Position numbers and translations under genes: made by a program. The notes under the pieces were generated by a model, which worked only from the letters and a program-made list of their open reading frames with translations, made no database searches and was not told the DNA's origin. Below are positions 37,948 through 45,409 of a stretch of DNA of 64,000 bases, piece after piece (the stretch's first letter is position 1; each line of letters opens with the position of its first letter). The DNA comes from an uncultured Porphyromonadaceae bacterium (GTDB taxonomy: Bacteria; Bacteroidota; Bacteroidia; Bacteroidales; Muribaculaceae): NCBI GenBank assembly GCA_900541865.1, contig UQLO01000009.1, positions 1 to 64,000 of the forward strand, written 5' to 3'.

Positions 37948-37979
37948 TTTGCACGAATCAAAACAAGTGCGTACCTTTG
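37948..37979 (+). promoter_or_regulatory. tRNA-Cys promoter
   Basis: TTTG (37,948-37,951), 20-bp spacer, TACCTTTG (37,972-37,979), ending 19 bp before the mature tRNA 5' end. Confidence 0.85.
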
Positions 37980-37998
37980 CACTCGCAAACCACAAAAT

Positions 37999-38069
37999 GG
38001 TACCATGGCCGAGTGGTTAGGCATCGGTCTGCAAAACCGAGCACAGCAGTTCGATTCTGCTTGGTACCT
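37999..38069 (+). tRNA. tRNA-Cys (GCA)
   Basis: A 71-nt cloverleaf. The acceptor stem GGTACCA pairs with TGGTACC at 38,062-38,068, with discriminator T at 38,069. The anticodon stem-loop CGGTCTGCAAAACCG carries GCA at 38,031-38,033. The T-loop is TTCGATT. CCA is not encoded. The prophage integrase gene starts 172 bp downstream, so the 3' half of this gene is the likely attachment site. Confidence 0.97.
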
Positions 38070-38076
38070 CTACCCG

Positions 38077-38097
38077 ATTCCCGGCTCGTCCGGGAAT
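38077..38097 (+). terminator. Hairpin terminator after tRNA-Cys
   Basis: Perfect 8-bp stem ATTCCCGG/CCGGGAAT with a 5-nt loop, then GTTTGTT, starting 7 bp after the tRNA. Confidence 0.7.
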
Positions 38098-38157
38098 GTT
38101 TGTTATATATCGGTATACCAGCGGGTTACATTCGCCAAAAAGTTCAACTCGCCAAAA

Positions 38158-38183
38158 AAATGCCGGCAAAAATGTCGGCATTT
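38158..38183 (+). terminator. Hairpin upstream of integrase
   Basis: AAATGCCG and CGGCATTT form an 8-bp stem with a 10-nt loop, symmetrical in A and T flanks. It lies 59 bp before the integrase start and could end transcripts from the tRNA side or act as a recombinase-associated site. Confidence 0.5.
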
Positions 38184-38241
38184 GAGGCTCTGAGCAACAA
38201 CGACTTACAAAAATGCCTGCGCCGGAAGCGGGCAAAGACTT

Positions 38242-39396
38242 ATGGCGAAAATCACTGTAAAACGAATCTCAGCCCCCGGCCGCGACTTTGCACCGGCCCC
38301 TCTCTATGCTGTACTTTCAGTCAACCGTGAAAAGGTTAGGATACCGCTTAAAATACATGCGAGTCCCTCCGAATGGGACGACCGCATCGGCCGATTCCGC
38401 GGCCGGTCACAGCGAGCCCGCGACAACAATTTAATAATCGACAACTCGCTGGCCAAAATCACCGAAATTCTAGTGAGGGCCAGACTCTCCGGCGATAAGA
38501 TCGACTCTCGTCGTCTGCGACAGCTATACTCCTCTCCCATTTCGGACGGCAATTTTATCAACTTCGCGCTCAATCACTTGCAGACTTACAAAGAGGGCCT
38601 GCAGTGGTCATCTCAGCGCCATCATCAAGCTATACTTGAAAAGCTGAAGTCATATCAGCCAAATCTGCTAATTGCAGACATAACGCCGGAATTCCTCCGC
38701 AACTACGCAATCTATCTGCGAGATGAACTAGGCAATTGTCCTGGTACAGTCAACAAAAATCTGTGCGTGATCCGGCTATACTACTACGCAGCTATAAGAG
38801 CCGGCCTGACAACAAGCAACCCATTCGCAGCTTATAAGATTCCACAGCCACGGCCGGTAACTGTTTTCCTGACCGACGACGAATTTAATAAGCTTACAAC
38901 ACTCTACAAACTTGGGACGCTAAAGGATACCGAACAGGACGTGCTTCGTTTTTTTCTGTTTATGGCGTTCACAGGAATGCATATCACTGACGCCCGGATG
39001 CTCCAGATTGAACAGATATTCGGCGACGAAATACACTATAAGCGTATTAAAACCCGCGTCGACGTTGTTGTGCCGGTATCCGTTCCGGCGCGAAAGATTA
39101 TAAACTACTATGCCGGCGGCCGCCACAAGGGTCCCCTGTGTACCAACATTCCGACAGACCAATCTTTCAATCGGGTCATCAAAATTATTTGCAGGCGCAT
39201 CGGGATTACCAAAGCGGTCAGCGCCAAAGCCGCCCGACACACATTTGCAACTATTTACTACCGCAGGAATCGTGGCGACTTAGGTACACTCTCCAAGCTT
39301 TTGGGCCATTCCAGCGTTGCGACTACGATGATATATGCCCATATAATCAAGGAAGACCGGCAAAAGGGCATGTCGGTCTTCGATGAAATGCTGTGA
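38242..39396 (+). CDS. Tyrosine recombinase (phage integrase)
   Basis: A 384-aa integrase with an N-terminal arm-binding region, a SAM-like core-binding domain near residues 105-200, and a C-terminal catalytic domain. The catalytic region includes a beta-hairpin lysine (K270 in YKRIKTRV), R332 in AARHTFATIYY, H356 in KLLGHSSVATT, and the nucleophile Y365. By eye the first catalytic arginine position (TGMHITD, 244-250) is histidine and the HxxR histidine position is lysine 329; alignment could shift this. It is the only rightward gene of the element and sits beside tRNA-Cys. Confidence 0.92.
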   Translation: MAKITVKRISAPGRDFAPAPLYAVLSVNREKVRIPLKIHASPSEWDDRIGRFRGRSQRARDNNLIIDNSLAKITEILVRARLSGDKIDSRRLRQLYSSPISDGNFINFALNHLQTYKEGLQWSSQRHHQAILEKLKSYQPNLLIADITPEFLRNYAIYLRDELGNCPGTVNKNLCVIRLYYYAAIRAGLTTSNPFAAYKIPQPRPVTVFLTDDEFNKLTTLYKLGTLKDTEQDVLRFFLFMAFTGMHITDARMLQIEQIFGDEIHYKRIKTRVDVVVPVSVPARKIINYYAGGRHKGPLCTNIPTDQSFNRVIKIICRRIGITKAVSAKAARHTFATIYYRRNRGDLGTLSKLLGHSSVATTMIYAHIIKEDRQKGMSVFDEML

Positions 39397-39405
39397 GTTT
39401 GAGTT

Positions 39406-39801
39406 TTAGACTCCGATGGCAGAGAGCTGCTCCTTGGCCCAGGCAATAAATTCGTCGTGGTCCCGCACTTCCGGGTCATTCGGGTTATCGCGATGTTTCC
39501 GCCCCATGGAGGCGTTGAAGCTGGCGACCTCCATTGCTGTTCTGAGTCCGTATGCGCTCATCTCGGCTGCATTAATCGCCATGTCACGGCTTACCGGCTT
39601 TGCGACTCGCACGGCAAAAGCAGCTACAGCGGTTGCACTCTTGCCGTCTTCTTCTTGTTCAATAGTTTCGTGGCCTATATAATAGGTTACATGTGTGCCT
39701 TCGTCCAGAGATATCAGGCGCCCGTTCAGCCAGACGCTTTTGCCCTGATTGCAGTCTTCTGCCATTGTGGACGGCACTTGAGTTTTACTTATATGCACCA
39801 T
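39406..39801 (-). CDS. Conserved phage protein of unknown function, 131 aa
   Basis: A 131-aa protein starting MVHISKTQVPSTMAED; an internal Met at residue 13 is a possible start. It has a predicted N-terminal beta part (VWLNGRLISLDEGTHVTYYI) and a C-terminal helical part (SRDMAINAAEMSAYGLRTAM, HDEFIAWAKEQLSAIGV). It resembles small proteins found at the end of Bacteroidales phage tail operons, but I can name no family. Its start lies 2 bp after the reverse-transcriptase stop codon, so it is cotranscribed with the DGR. It is not basic and four-helical like known Avd proteins. Confidence 0.75.
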   Translation of the reverse strand: MVHISKTQVPSTMAEDCNQGKSVWLNGRLISLDEGTHVTYYIGHETIEQEEDGKSATAVAAFAVRVAKPVSRDMAINAAEMSAYGLRTAMEVASFNASMGRKHRDNPNDPEVRDHDEFIAWAKEQLSAIGV

Positions 39802-39803
39802 AG

Positions 39804-41132
39804 TCAGGTTATGTATTTAATAATGTTTGTTGAGTCCTTGAATACGTATCCGCACCGGTTTTCAAGCATACAATCCTCCAGTGGGAGAACATTCGCTTTG
39901 CCAAAAGCCTTCTCGCATATGTTCAAATAATCAACAATGCCGGCATAGCAGCCATGGAATTCATAAGCTCGAATCATTGGCTCGGCTGAATCTGCGTTGC
40001 GTTCCTCAATCCCGATTAAACATTTAATCCAGTTCGGACGCCCTTTCGCATCGCATCTGAGTTCGTAATCATAAATAGTAAATAGATCGCCGCTTTCGGC
40101 CAAGTCTTTGACTGAAATTGGGTCTGCATCAAGCCGACGGTCGATCCTTATTTTATTCGTAAGTTGCCGGAGCTTCATTTTTCGTTCAATCGATTTCATT
40201 GCGCCGAATGTATCGGCATGTTTAAGTATACCAAAGTAGCTGCCCCAATTGCGATTATTTGCGCGTCGGGCTCGCTGCATTATATTGCGCCTTACGCTGA
40301 CGTGTCCCTTGCTTCGTGCCCCATATGGGTGGCGGTGCAGAATATACCCGCATAAATCAACGGGGTTTACGTCGATATCAACAAGTTTAGCCGTATGTCG
40401 CTTGGCCCTGATTCCATATTCGTACCACCAGTAATTCCGGACTCTCCAGATGGCTTGATTTGCATCATCCTTCGTCTGCAAAAACAAAAACAAGTCATCG
40501 GCATAACGCAGGGCGTTGCCGGTTAGGCCGCCAAGCCATAAGTCAAACTCAAGCATTATCAGATGATGCACAAGCGGAGATGTGGGCGCTCCTATTGGTA
40601 GCGTCCCTGCATGGAAACAGATATCGCACGCGAAATCATTGACACAAGCAGACACGCCCATTCTCTTCAAGGCCCGTCTCAAATGCTTTGGTTTTATGTG
40701 GTCGTAACACTTGCGTTGGTCGATATGCACCAAATAATGCAGGTCGCGGCGGTCGTAAAAAATGTGTTTTGCTCGATGGAGCAAGCTCTTGCCACGGGCC
40801 TTGGCCGTCAAGCCCCATCCGGGTTTGCAGTTGTAAGATATACCCGGATCACGTTCGGCGTAGTAAGGCTCAAGCATAATCATACACAGATGCTGGAGTA
40901 TGAGTGTGTCAAGTTCCGGGCGGTATATATTCCTTACTTTGCCGTTTGCGTTTTTTTTGAGCATGCGGCGATAACGGGAGGCTTGCATATAAGTGCCCCG
41001 GCTAATTGAGTTAATCAGCCGTTGTGCATTTTCCACACTCCGAGACAACCACGCAGCCACATCCGGGCGCCGTGAACGTCCGAATGTGGCTCTTTGGATA
41101 GCTTGTAGCATGTCGTGGTATGCAATAACCAT
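39804..41132 (-). CDS. Reverse transcriptase of a diversity-generating retroelement
   Basis: A 442-aa group-II-intron-like reverse transcriptase. Fingers: NANGKVRNIYRPELDTLILQ near 61-80. The palm aspartate motif is VHIDQRKCYDHI at 135-146. The DGR-type motif 4 reads LPIGAPTSP (178-186), with isoleucine where other RTs have glutamine. The active site is YADD (210-213). A thumb region follows. No maturase or endonuclease domain is visible. Position 3' of a template repeat and of the fiber gene ending in the matching variable repeat identifies it as a DGR enzyme, which makes mutagenised cDNA of the template RNA. The ATG at 41,132 is preferred; a GTG at 41,192 is possible. Confidence 0.95.
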   Translation of the reverse strand: MVIAYHDMLQAIQRATFGRSRRPDVAAWLSRSVENAQRLINSISRGTYMQASRYRRMLKKNANGKVRNIYRPELDTLILQHLCMIMLEPYYAERDPGISYNCKPGWGLTAKARGKSLLHRAKHIFYDRRDLHYLVHIDQRKCYDHIKPKHLRRALKRMGVSACVNDFACDICFHAGTLPIGAPTSPLVHHLIMLEFDLWLGGLTGNALRYADDLFLFLQTKDDANQAIWRVRNYWWYEYGIRAKRHTAKLVDIDVNPVDLCGYILHRHPYGARSKGHVSVRRNIMQRARRANNRNWGSYFGILKHADTFGAMKSIERKMKLRQLTNKIRIDRRLDADPISVKDLAESGDLFTIYDYELRCDAKGRPNWIKCLIGIEERNADSAEPMIRAYEFHGCYAGIVDYLNICEKAFGKANVLPLEDCMLENRCGYVFKDSTNIIKYIT

Positions 41133-41283
41133 ATTATCGGTTGCTGATATTATCAGGTTTGAGCATTTTGCGGAGCATAGCCCCGCACGCACCTCAATAT
41201 GCGCTTGTCTTTGGAGTTTGGCGGCTTCTGCGCCTTGGTGGCTGGCGTGACTGAGTGTTGATGGACTTTATGCCGTTGCTCAG

Positions 41284-41392
41284 ACCTCAGCAGACCCGCA
41301 GTTGTACCTCGTGCCATAGCCCGTCGAAGAGTAGGCATACAAGTAACGTGGCGACAGATAAGAGTTTCTGGCGTACCCACGAGAGCGGCATT
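41284..41392 (-). repeat. DGR template repeat (TR)
   Basis: This 109-bp non-coding segment aligns without gaps to the variable repeat at 41,546-41,654 (offset 262 bp). On the coding strand it contains 20 adenines. Nine of these correspond to other bases in the variable repeat, whereas only 2 of the remaining 89 positions differ (one T to C, one G to C at the downstream end). It begins on the minus strand at AATGCCGCTC and ends at GGTCTGCTGAGGT. It lies 89 bp after the fiber stop codon and 151 bp before the RT start. Confidence 0.95.
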
Positions 41393-41420
41393 GGCCAGCG
41401 ACCAATTTTTCAACTTGCCC

Positions 41421-41465
41421 CTACGGGTTCGGGGACCCGGTCCCAATGCCGGGTTTGCCCGTACG
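41421..41465 (-). other. GC-rich folded segment between fiber gene and TR
   Basis: This stretch contains overlapping inverted words: CCCGG/CCGGG, GGGT/ACCC and ACGGG/CCCGT. It can fold into at least two alternative hairpins about 30-70 nt before the template repeat. It could terminate or attenuate fiber-gene transcripts or structure the template RNA. No U-tract follows, which argues against a simple terminator. Confidence 0.5.
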
Positions 41466-41481
41466 CGACAAGATATCGCTG

Positions 41482-43956
41482 TCAGTCGGAATAGCTTGCA
41501 GTATCTGCCTGTGGCAGGACTGCGTCCTGTTGCACATTGAGCAACACCTGAGCAGACCCGCAGTTGAGCCTCGTGCCAGAGCCCGCCGAAGAGTAGGCAT
41601 ACAAGAAACGTGGCGACAGAGAAGAGTAGCTGGCGTACCCACGAGAGCGGCAGGCCACTCGCACGACATAATCGCCGGAAGACTGATACCACCCGCAGGC
41701 CTGGTAGGTATGGGCGCATTCGGCCGTAGTGAGCGACCCACCCTTCTCTCGCCTGGCCGGGCTGTGCGGGACGCGGTGTCTTGTCGATGCGTTATTCGCG
41801 GTATCGCGGCTGGTCGTATACTCCCCGATTTGTCTGTACGAGGACTGGAAGGGGAATTCATCGCCTTTTGGCACTCTGTACATATCGGTATACAGCCACT
41901 TCCGCTGGTCAGGTTCGGCGTAGATTTTGACGATGCTGTCGTTATCGGCGCCTCCGTCGTAACCTACGAGCTCTATATCTCCGCTTTCGAGAGAGAAAAC
42001 ATCGCCACAAAGACTCATGCCTGCGTAGAGGCTCATCCGCAGGACGCACTCGATATCGTACTCAGTGGGCTCGTTGGACGTGTTCCATCCAGCCACTCCC
42101 GTCTGGGCTACTGATTTATAGACCTTGACGTTCATCCGGTCGGCATCAGCTCCTGGAACTTTGGTGTACCAGTATTTGCCACCGTAGAAATCGAACTCTG
42201 TATTTTCGGCGATTCCAGACTCGACTGCGAACGAGTAGGCCATTTGGCTCTCCATACACTGCTCTTTCGGCGCCTCCTTGTTAAGTATTGCATTGGCTAC
42301 AGTGTTGGAGGTAGCAGTTGCAGATATGTGGATACCTGTATTGGACTGCCCCCAATGGGAGTATTGCCAAGTATCCTCGCCGGTTGGACGACAGCGGACA
42401 CCTCCAGCTGTCTGATACCCAGCCGCGCCGGTGTTGCCGCTTACACCGGACCCGAAGAACGTATCTCCATGGAGGTATTTTGTGCCGTGGAGGACTTCGA
42501 TCGCTGTGATGAAGGCGTTGCGGGCGTGATACCCAGCCTCAGCGAACGGGAAGGGGCTTTTGGGATCGTTATTATTAGCGCGGGCCATACGCATGCACGA
42601 CATTGCTGTAATATCAGTGTGGCGCGGATAAGTGCGAGCCTCGTTGAAGAGGTTGCAGGCAGCTAAGTCACCCACAGATCCGGAGCAGTTCTTGTCGGTT
42701 GTGTAGAGGAAGAAGAAGCAGCGGGCCTTGTCTCCCACAGTCGCCATTAGCGACGGGAACATGCCTGTCGGAGGGAGTTTCCACGCGGAGCAATCGATCC
42801 CGTCCCATTTGATGGGTGCGCTCAGCAGTCCCTTCCACTGCATTCCGCTCTCGCCAACCTCTGTGTCTATAAGCCACAGTGGTCGAGTGTTGGCCAAAAC
42901 GATAGTATATTTTGTTTCGGTCGTTTCCCAGGGGCGAAGAACGCGCACCTCGGAGCCGTTGGCCTTATAGAGCTTTGCCAGCCCATGGGTCTGGTAGAAT
43001 TCTGTCGGATTGAATTTACCGGCCTGGCAATACTTATTTTTACCCTGCTGATCAAGGTAAAGATCCACGTCGCACTCGGCACGCATGGCCTCAGTGATGC
43101 CAACCGTAGGCGCGAAAGAGCCATCGGCAAAACGCAACAAGTTGTTGCGCTTGAGCTTCCCGACAGGGGTCAGAGTTCCGTCGTCGTTGGCCGGCGCCGT
43201 GCAGTCGATCAGGAAAAACTCCCAACACTGAAGGAATTTTTTGTCACCAAAAGTCTCCACGCTCTCCGGAGACAAGTCATCGTTTTCCCAAGACGCCACG
43301 CAAAGGTTTTTGGCATTTTTAAGCTGCTCCGGGGAACCGGTAATTGCGTCAATGCTGGCGCTCAGCTCTTCGATTTTGACGTTTTGCACGGCTTGGCTTT
43401 CGTTTGACTCGTCGATATGATTGGCCAAATCATTGGTCAGATTGTTGATGTCGTCGGTTACCAGACTGATTTCATCGGCCAGCCCGGAACGAACATTCTC
43501 TATCTCGCCCTCAAGCTCTCCAACAGCACCGCTAAGCTCCTGCTTGGTGACGCGGCTGGCTTCAAGGTTGGCAACTTTAATCTTCAGCGAGTCGATCTCC
43601 TTTGTGTTGCCCCGTATGGTTAAATCTGATTTAGCCAGATATGCCGACAGGGTGTCCGAATCCTTAAACCCCCTGACGAATGCCAGCAACTCGTTGAGGC
43701 TCTCGATGGCCTCGGAGTTGTCCAGGCTGAGGATTTGGTCGATTGCAGTTTGCAGCTTGTTTATCGCGGCCTCCCGTTCCAGTCGTTCTAACGACAGGTC
43801 GGTGCTCACCGGAGCGAGTTTTTTTATCTCGCTGTTAAGTGCGTCCAGAACCCGCGCTATCATCACATTTGTGACGCTTGCCGGTGTTTCGGCCTGTTCA
43901 ATCTCCTGTATGATTGAGTCAGTGACGGCGCTTTTGTTTGATACTTTTTCAGACAT
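41482..43956 (-). CDS. DGR target protein: tail fiber / receptor-binding protein with C-type-lectin-like end
   Basis: An 824-aa protein. Residues 1-250 are largely coiled coil (for example ELSGAVGELEGEIENVRSGL, DEISLVTDDINNLTNDL), the typical stalk of a trimeric fiber. From about 340 a globular domain follows, rich in Trp, Gly and Cys, with features of formylglycine-enzyme-like C-type lectin folds used by DGR targets (RPTGEDTWQYSHWGQSNTG, QTAGGVRCR). The variable repeat encodes about residues 768-804; a constant tail of about 20 residues ends the protein. The ATG at 43,956 starts 10 bp after the upstream gene's stop. Its role is probably host receptor binding. Confidence 0.9.
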   Translation of the reverse strand: MSEKVSNKSAVTDSIIQEIEQAETPASVTNVMIARVLDALNSEIKKLAPVSTDLSLERLEREAAINKLQTAIDQILSLDNSEAIESLNELLAFVRGFKDSDTLSAYLAKSDLTIRGNTKEIDSLKIKVANLEASRVTKQELSGAVGELEGEIENVRSGLADEISLVTDDINNLTNDLANHIDESNESQAVQNVKIEELSASIDAITGSPEQLKNAKNLCVASWENDDLSPESVETFGDKKFLQCWEFFLIDCTAPANDDGTLTPVGKLKRNNLLRFADGSFAPTVGITEAMRAECDVDLYLDQQGKNKYCQAGKFNPTEFYQTHGLAKLYKANGSEVRVLRPWETTETKYTIVLANTRPLWLIDTEVGESGMQWKGLLSAPIKWDGIDCSAWKLPPTGMFPSLMATVGDKARCFFFLYTTDKNCSGSVGDLAACNLFNEARTYPRHTDITAMSCMRMARANNNDPKSPFPFAEAGYHARNAFITAIEVLHGTKYLHGDTFFGSGVSGNTGAAGYQTAGGVRCRPTGEDTWQYSHWGQSNTGIHISATATSNTVANAILNKEAPKEQCMESQMAYSFAVESGIAENTEFDFYGGKYWYTKVPGADADRMNVKVYKSVAQTGVAGWNTSNEPTEYDIECVLRMSLYAGMSLCGDVFSLESGDIELVGYDGGADNDSIVKIYAEPDQRKWLYTDMYRVPKGDEFPFQSSYRQIGEYTTSRDTANNASTRHRVPHSPARREKGGSLTTAECAHTYQACGWYQSSGDYVVRVACRSRGYASYSSLSPRFLYAYSSAGSGTRLNCGSAQVLLNVQQDAVLPQADTASYSD
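41515..41529 (-). promoter_or_regulatory. Hairpin/cruciform downstream of the variable repeat
   Basis: CAGGAC and GTCCTG form a perfect 6-bp stem with a 3-nt loop, extendable with G-T pairs to about 11 bp (41,511-41,533). It lies 16 bp past the downstream end of the variable repeat, inside the last codons of the fiber gene. In characterised DGRs a hairpin just beyond the repeat is needed for efficient target recognition, so this is a candidate for the same element. Confidence 0.7.
41546..41654 (-). repeat. DGR variable repeat (VR)
   Basis: The 109-bp repeat inside the 3' end of the fiber gene, 89.9% identical (98/109) to the template repeat. Differences fall almost only at template adenines and change about eight codons, for example template AAC to TAC (Tyr), two TAT to TCT (Ser), TAC to TTC (Phe), and ACG to GCG (Ala). 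The constant GC-rich end AACTGCGGGTCTGCT is the expected position of the initiation-of-mutagenic-homing site. Confidence 0.95.
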
Positions 43957-43966
43957 TGTCGTTGTG

Positions 43967-45139
43967 TCAATTAAATTTATCGTTGAAGTGGTCCGAAAAG
44001 ATGCGTGGCTTACATGCATCTTCCGGGGATGTAATTTCCTCCGAAATATTTATCTCGTTATCGGCAACCTTTAGAGTAAGCTCGATTTGCTGAGGTTCAC
44101 GTTGGTCTGGTGAATGGGTCATCTCTTCAGCGAACGGTATAACACGGAGCGGGTCAACCGTCAACCCAAGCAAGTATACTTCATCTGAACCCAGCGCATC
44201 GACAAGATGCAGGATTTCCGCATGACTTTTTGCTCCGGTGTGCGCCGTCATGCTGCGGGACAGTTCGACCTTTGGCCTCGCAAAACTATACAAATCGGCA
44301 ATTGGGTCATAGGATTGGCAAACCGCGTCATCGGATTCGTTCGGGTTCACAGAGATATTGATTTGGCCGGTCAACTCAATAAGTTCGAAAACCCCTAACG
44401 AATTGCGGAATTTAAGCCAGTAACGTTGTGGGCTCGGCTGTGCCTGCTCGATTACTATGCGGCAACTGTGATTGCCGCCACAATAGACGTCAAAAACATT
44501 AACCAGCACGAAAAAACCAGTCCAAAACTTTAGCCGAAGAGCTTCTAAATCCAAAGCATAAACGCCCGGAGCGCCTGTATCCAACTCAATCTGCGCTTTG
44601 GAGAGAGGATCTACAATCTTTAAGATAATATCGGAGTCGGCAATGAAATACAGAGGGTACAGCTCCGTCTCCTTGATGACCAATCTCCAGTGGGCCGATC
44701 TTGTCGTCAGGAAAAAATTAGCCTTGGGATTGAGAAAACGTTCGCGGAAAATATCGGATCCAGGCGGTATCTTTTTGAGGTTTTGGCGAGAAATACCTCC
44801 CGGTATAGCTATGAACCCGGATTCAAAATCGTCGGCTCCATTACAGATTACACGAATCTCGTTTTCTCTAAGAGTTCCCTCGTCGCATATCTCTATGATT
44901 GGCTCTCCGGTGAATTCGGCGTCGCGGAAGTTTGATGCATATCCGTCTACTATTCCGGATAATTCCATCTCCAGCGGATAGTCAAAGCGGCCCTTAAAGA
45001 AAACCTCGCCGCCCATGCTGACAGTAAAAGGATACGCCTTCACTCCGCCCAGATCGGAGTTATTCCGCTGGAGCCTTATGGGGTTCCGGGTAAATGCCAA
45101 CCCGGAGGGTGTCAGACTGCCGCTTTCAATGTCAAACAT
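43967..45139 (-). CDS. Phage distal tail / baseplate-like protein, 390 aa
   Basis: A 390-aa protein starting MFDIESGSLTPSGLAFTRNP at the ATG 45,139 (a TTG at 45,160 would add 7 residues). The N-terminal 60 residues (VKAYPFTVSMGGEVFFKGRF) are beta-rich, as in tail-tip adaptors. The remainder is mixed alpha/beta without a motif I can name. Position between the 802-aa tail protein and the fiber indicates an attachment or baseplate component. The assignment is positional. Confidence 0.7.
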   Translation of the reverse strand: MFDIESGSLTPSGLAFTRNPIRLQRNNSDLGGVKAYPFTVSMGGEVFFKGRFDYPLEMELSGIVDGYASNFRDAEFTGEPIIEICDEGTLRENEIRVICNGADDFESGFIAIPGGISRQNLKKIPPGSDIFRERFLNPKANFFLTTRSAHWRLVIKETELYPLYFIADSDIILKIVDPLSKAQIELDTGAPGVYALDLEALRLKFWTGFFVLVNVFDVYCGGNHSCRIVIEQAQPSPQRYWLKFRNSLGVFELIELTGQINISVNPNESDDAVCQSYDPIADLYSFARPKVELSRSMTAHTGAKSHAEILHLVDALGSDEVYLLGLTVDPLRVIPFAEEMTHSPDQREPQQIELTLKVADNEINISEEITSPEDACKPRIFSDHFNDKFN

Positions 45140-45164
45140 CGGTGCAATTTTGTGAATCAATGTG

Positions 45165-45368
45165 TCAGATAAACTTCCCGGATGCCTCGCCTATTATCTT
45201 AATTGTGGCTTCCGGCAGTTTCGCAACGTAAAGACTGCGCGCTATTGATGGAGTGGTCAGGAATCGGTAGAACGCGGCCATGCTGCCCTTGTGGGTAGCG
45301 CGCCAAACGTCATAAGCCTTTTGAACATCGCCCGACTGGGGCGCAATTATTACGTTGTCCTGTTTCAT
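45165..45368 (-). CDS. Small phage protein of unknown function, 67 aa
   Basis: A 67-aa protein starting MKQDNVIIAPQSGDVQKAYD. It contains an aromatic, basic segment (DVWRATHKGSMAAFYRFLTT) and no membrane helix. The ATG at 45,368 avoids overlap with the upstream tail gene's end; a longer frame to 45,425 would overlap it. It lies in the tail operon between two tail-tip genes, so a structural or assembly role is likely but unproven. Confidence 0.65.
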   Translation of the reverse strand: MKQDNVIIAPQSGDVQKAYDVWRATHKGSMAAFYRFLTTPSIARSLYVAKLPEATIKIIGEASGKFI

Positions 45369-45409
45369 ATGGCAAATTTCGGCTTTTAGCCTATGAGCGC
45401 AAAGGACTA

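Noticed and set aside
39804..41132. Group II intron or retron reverse transcriptase
   Set aside because: No maturase or endonuclease domain, no intron RNA or msr-msd, and a TR/VR pair is present beside it.
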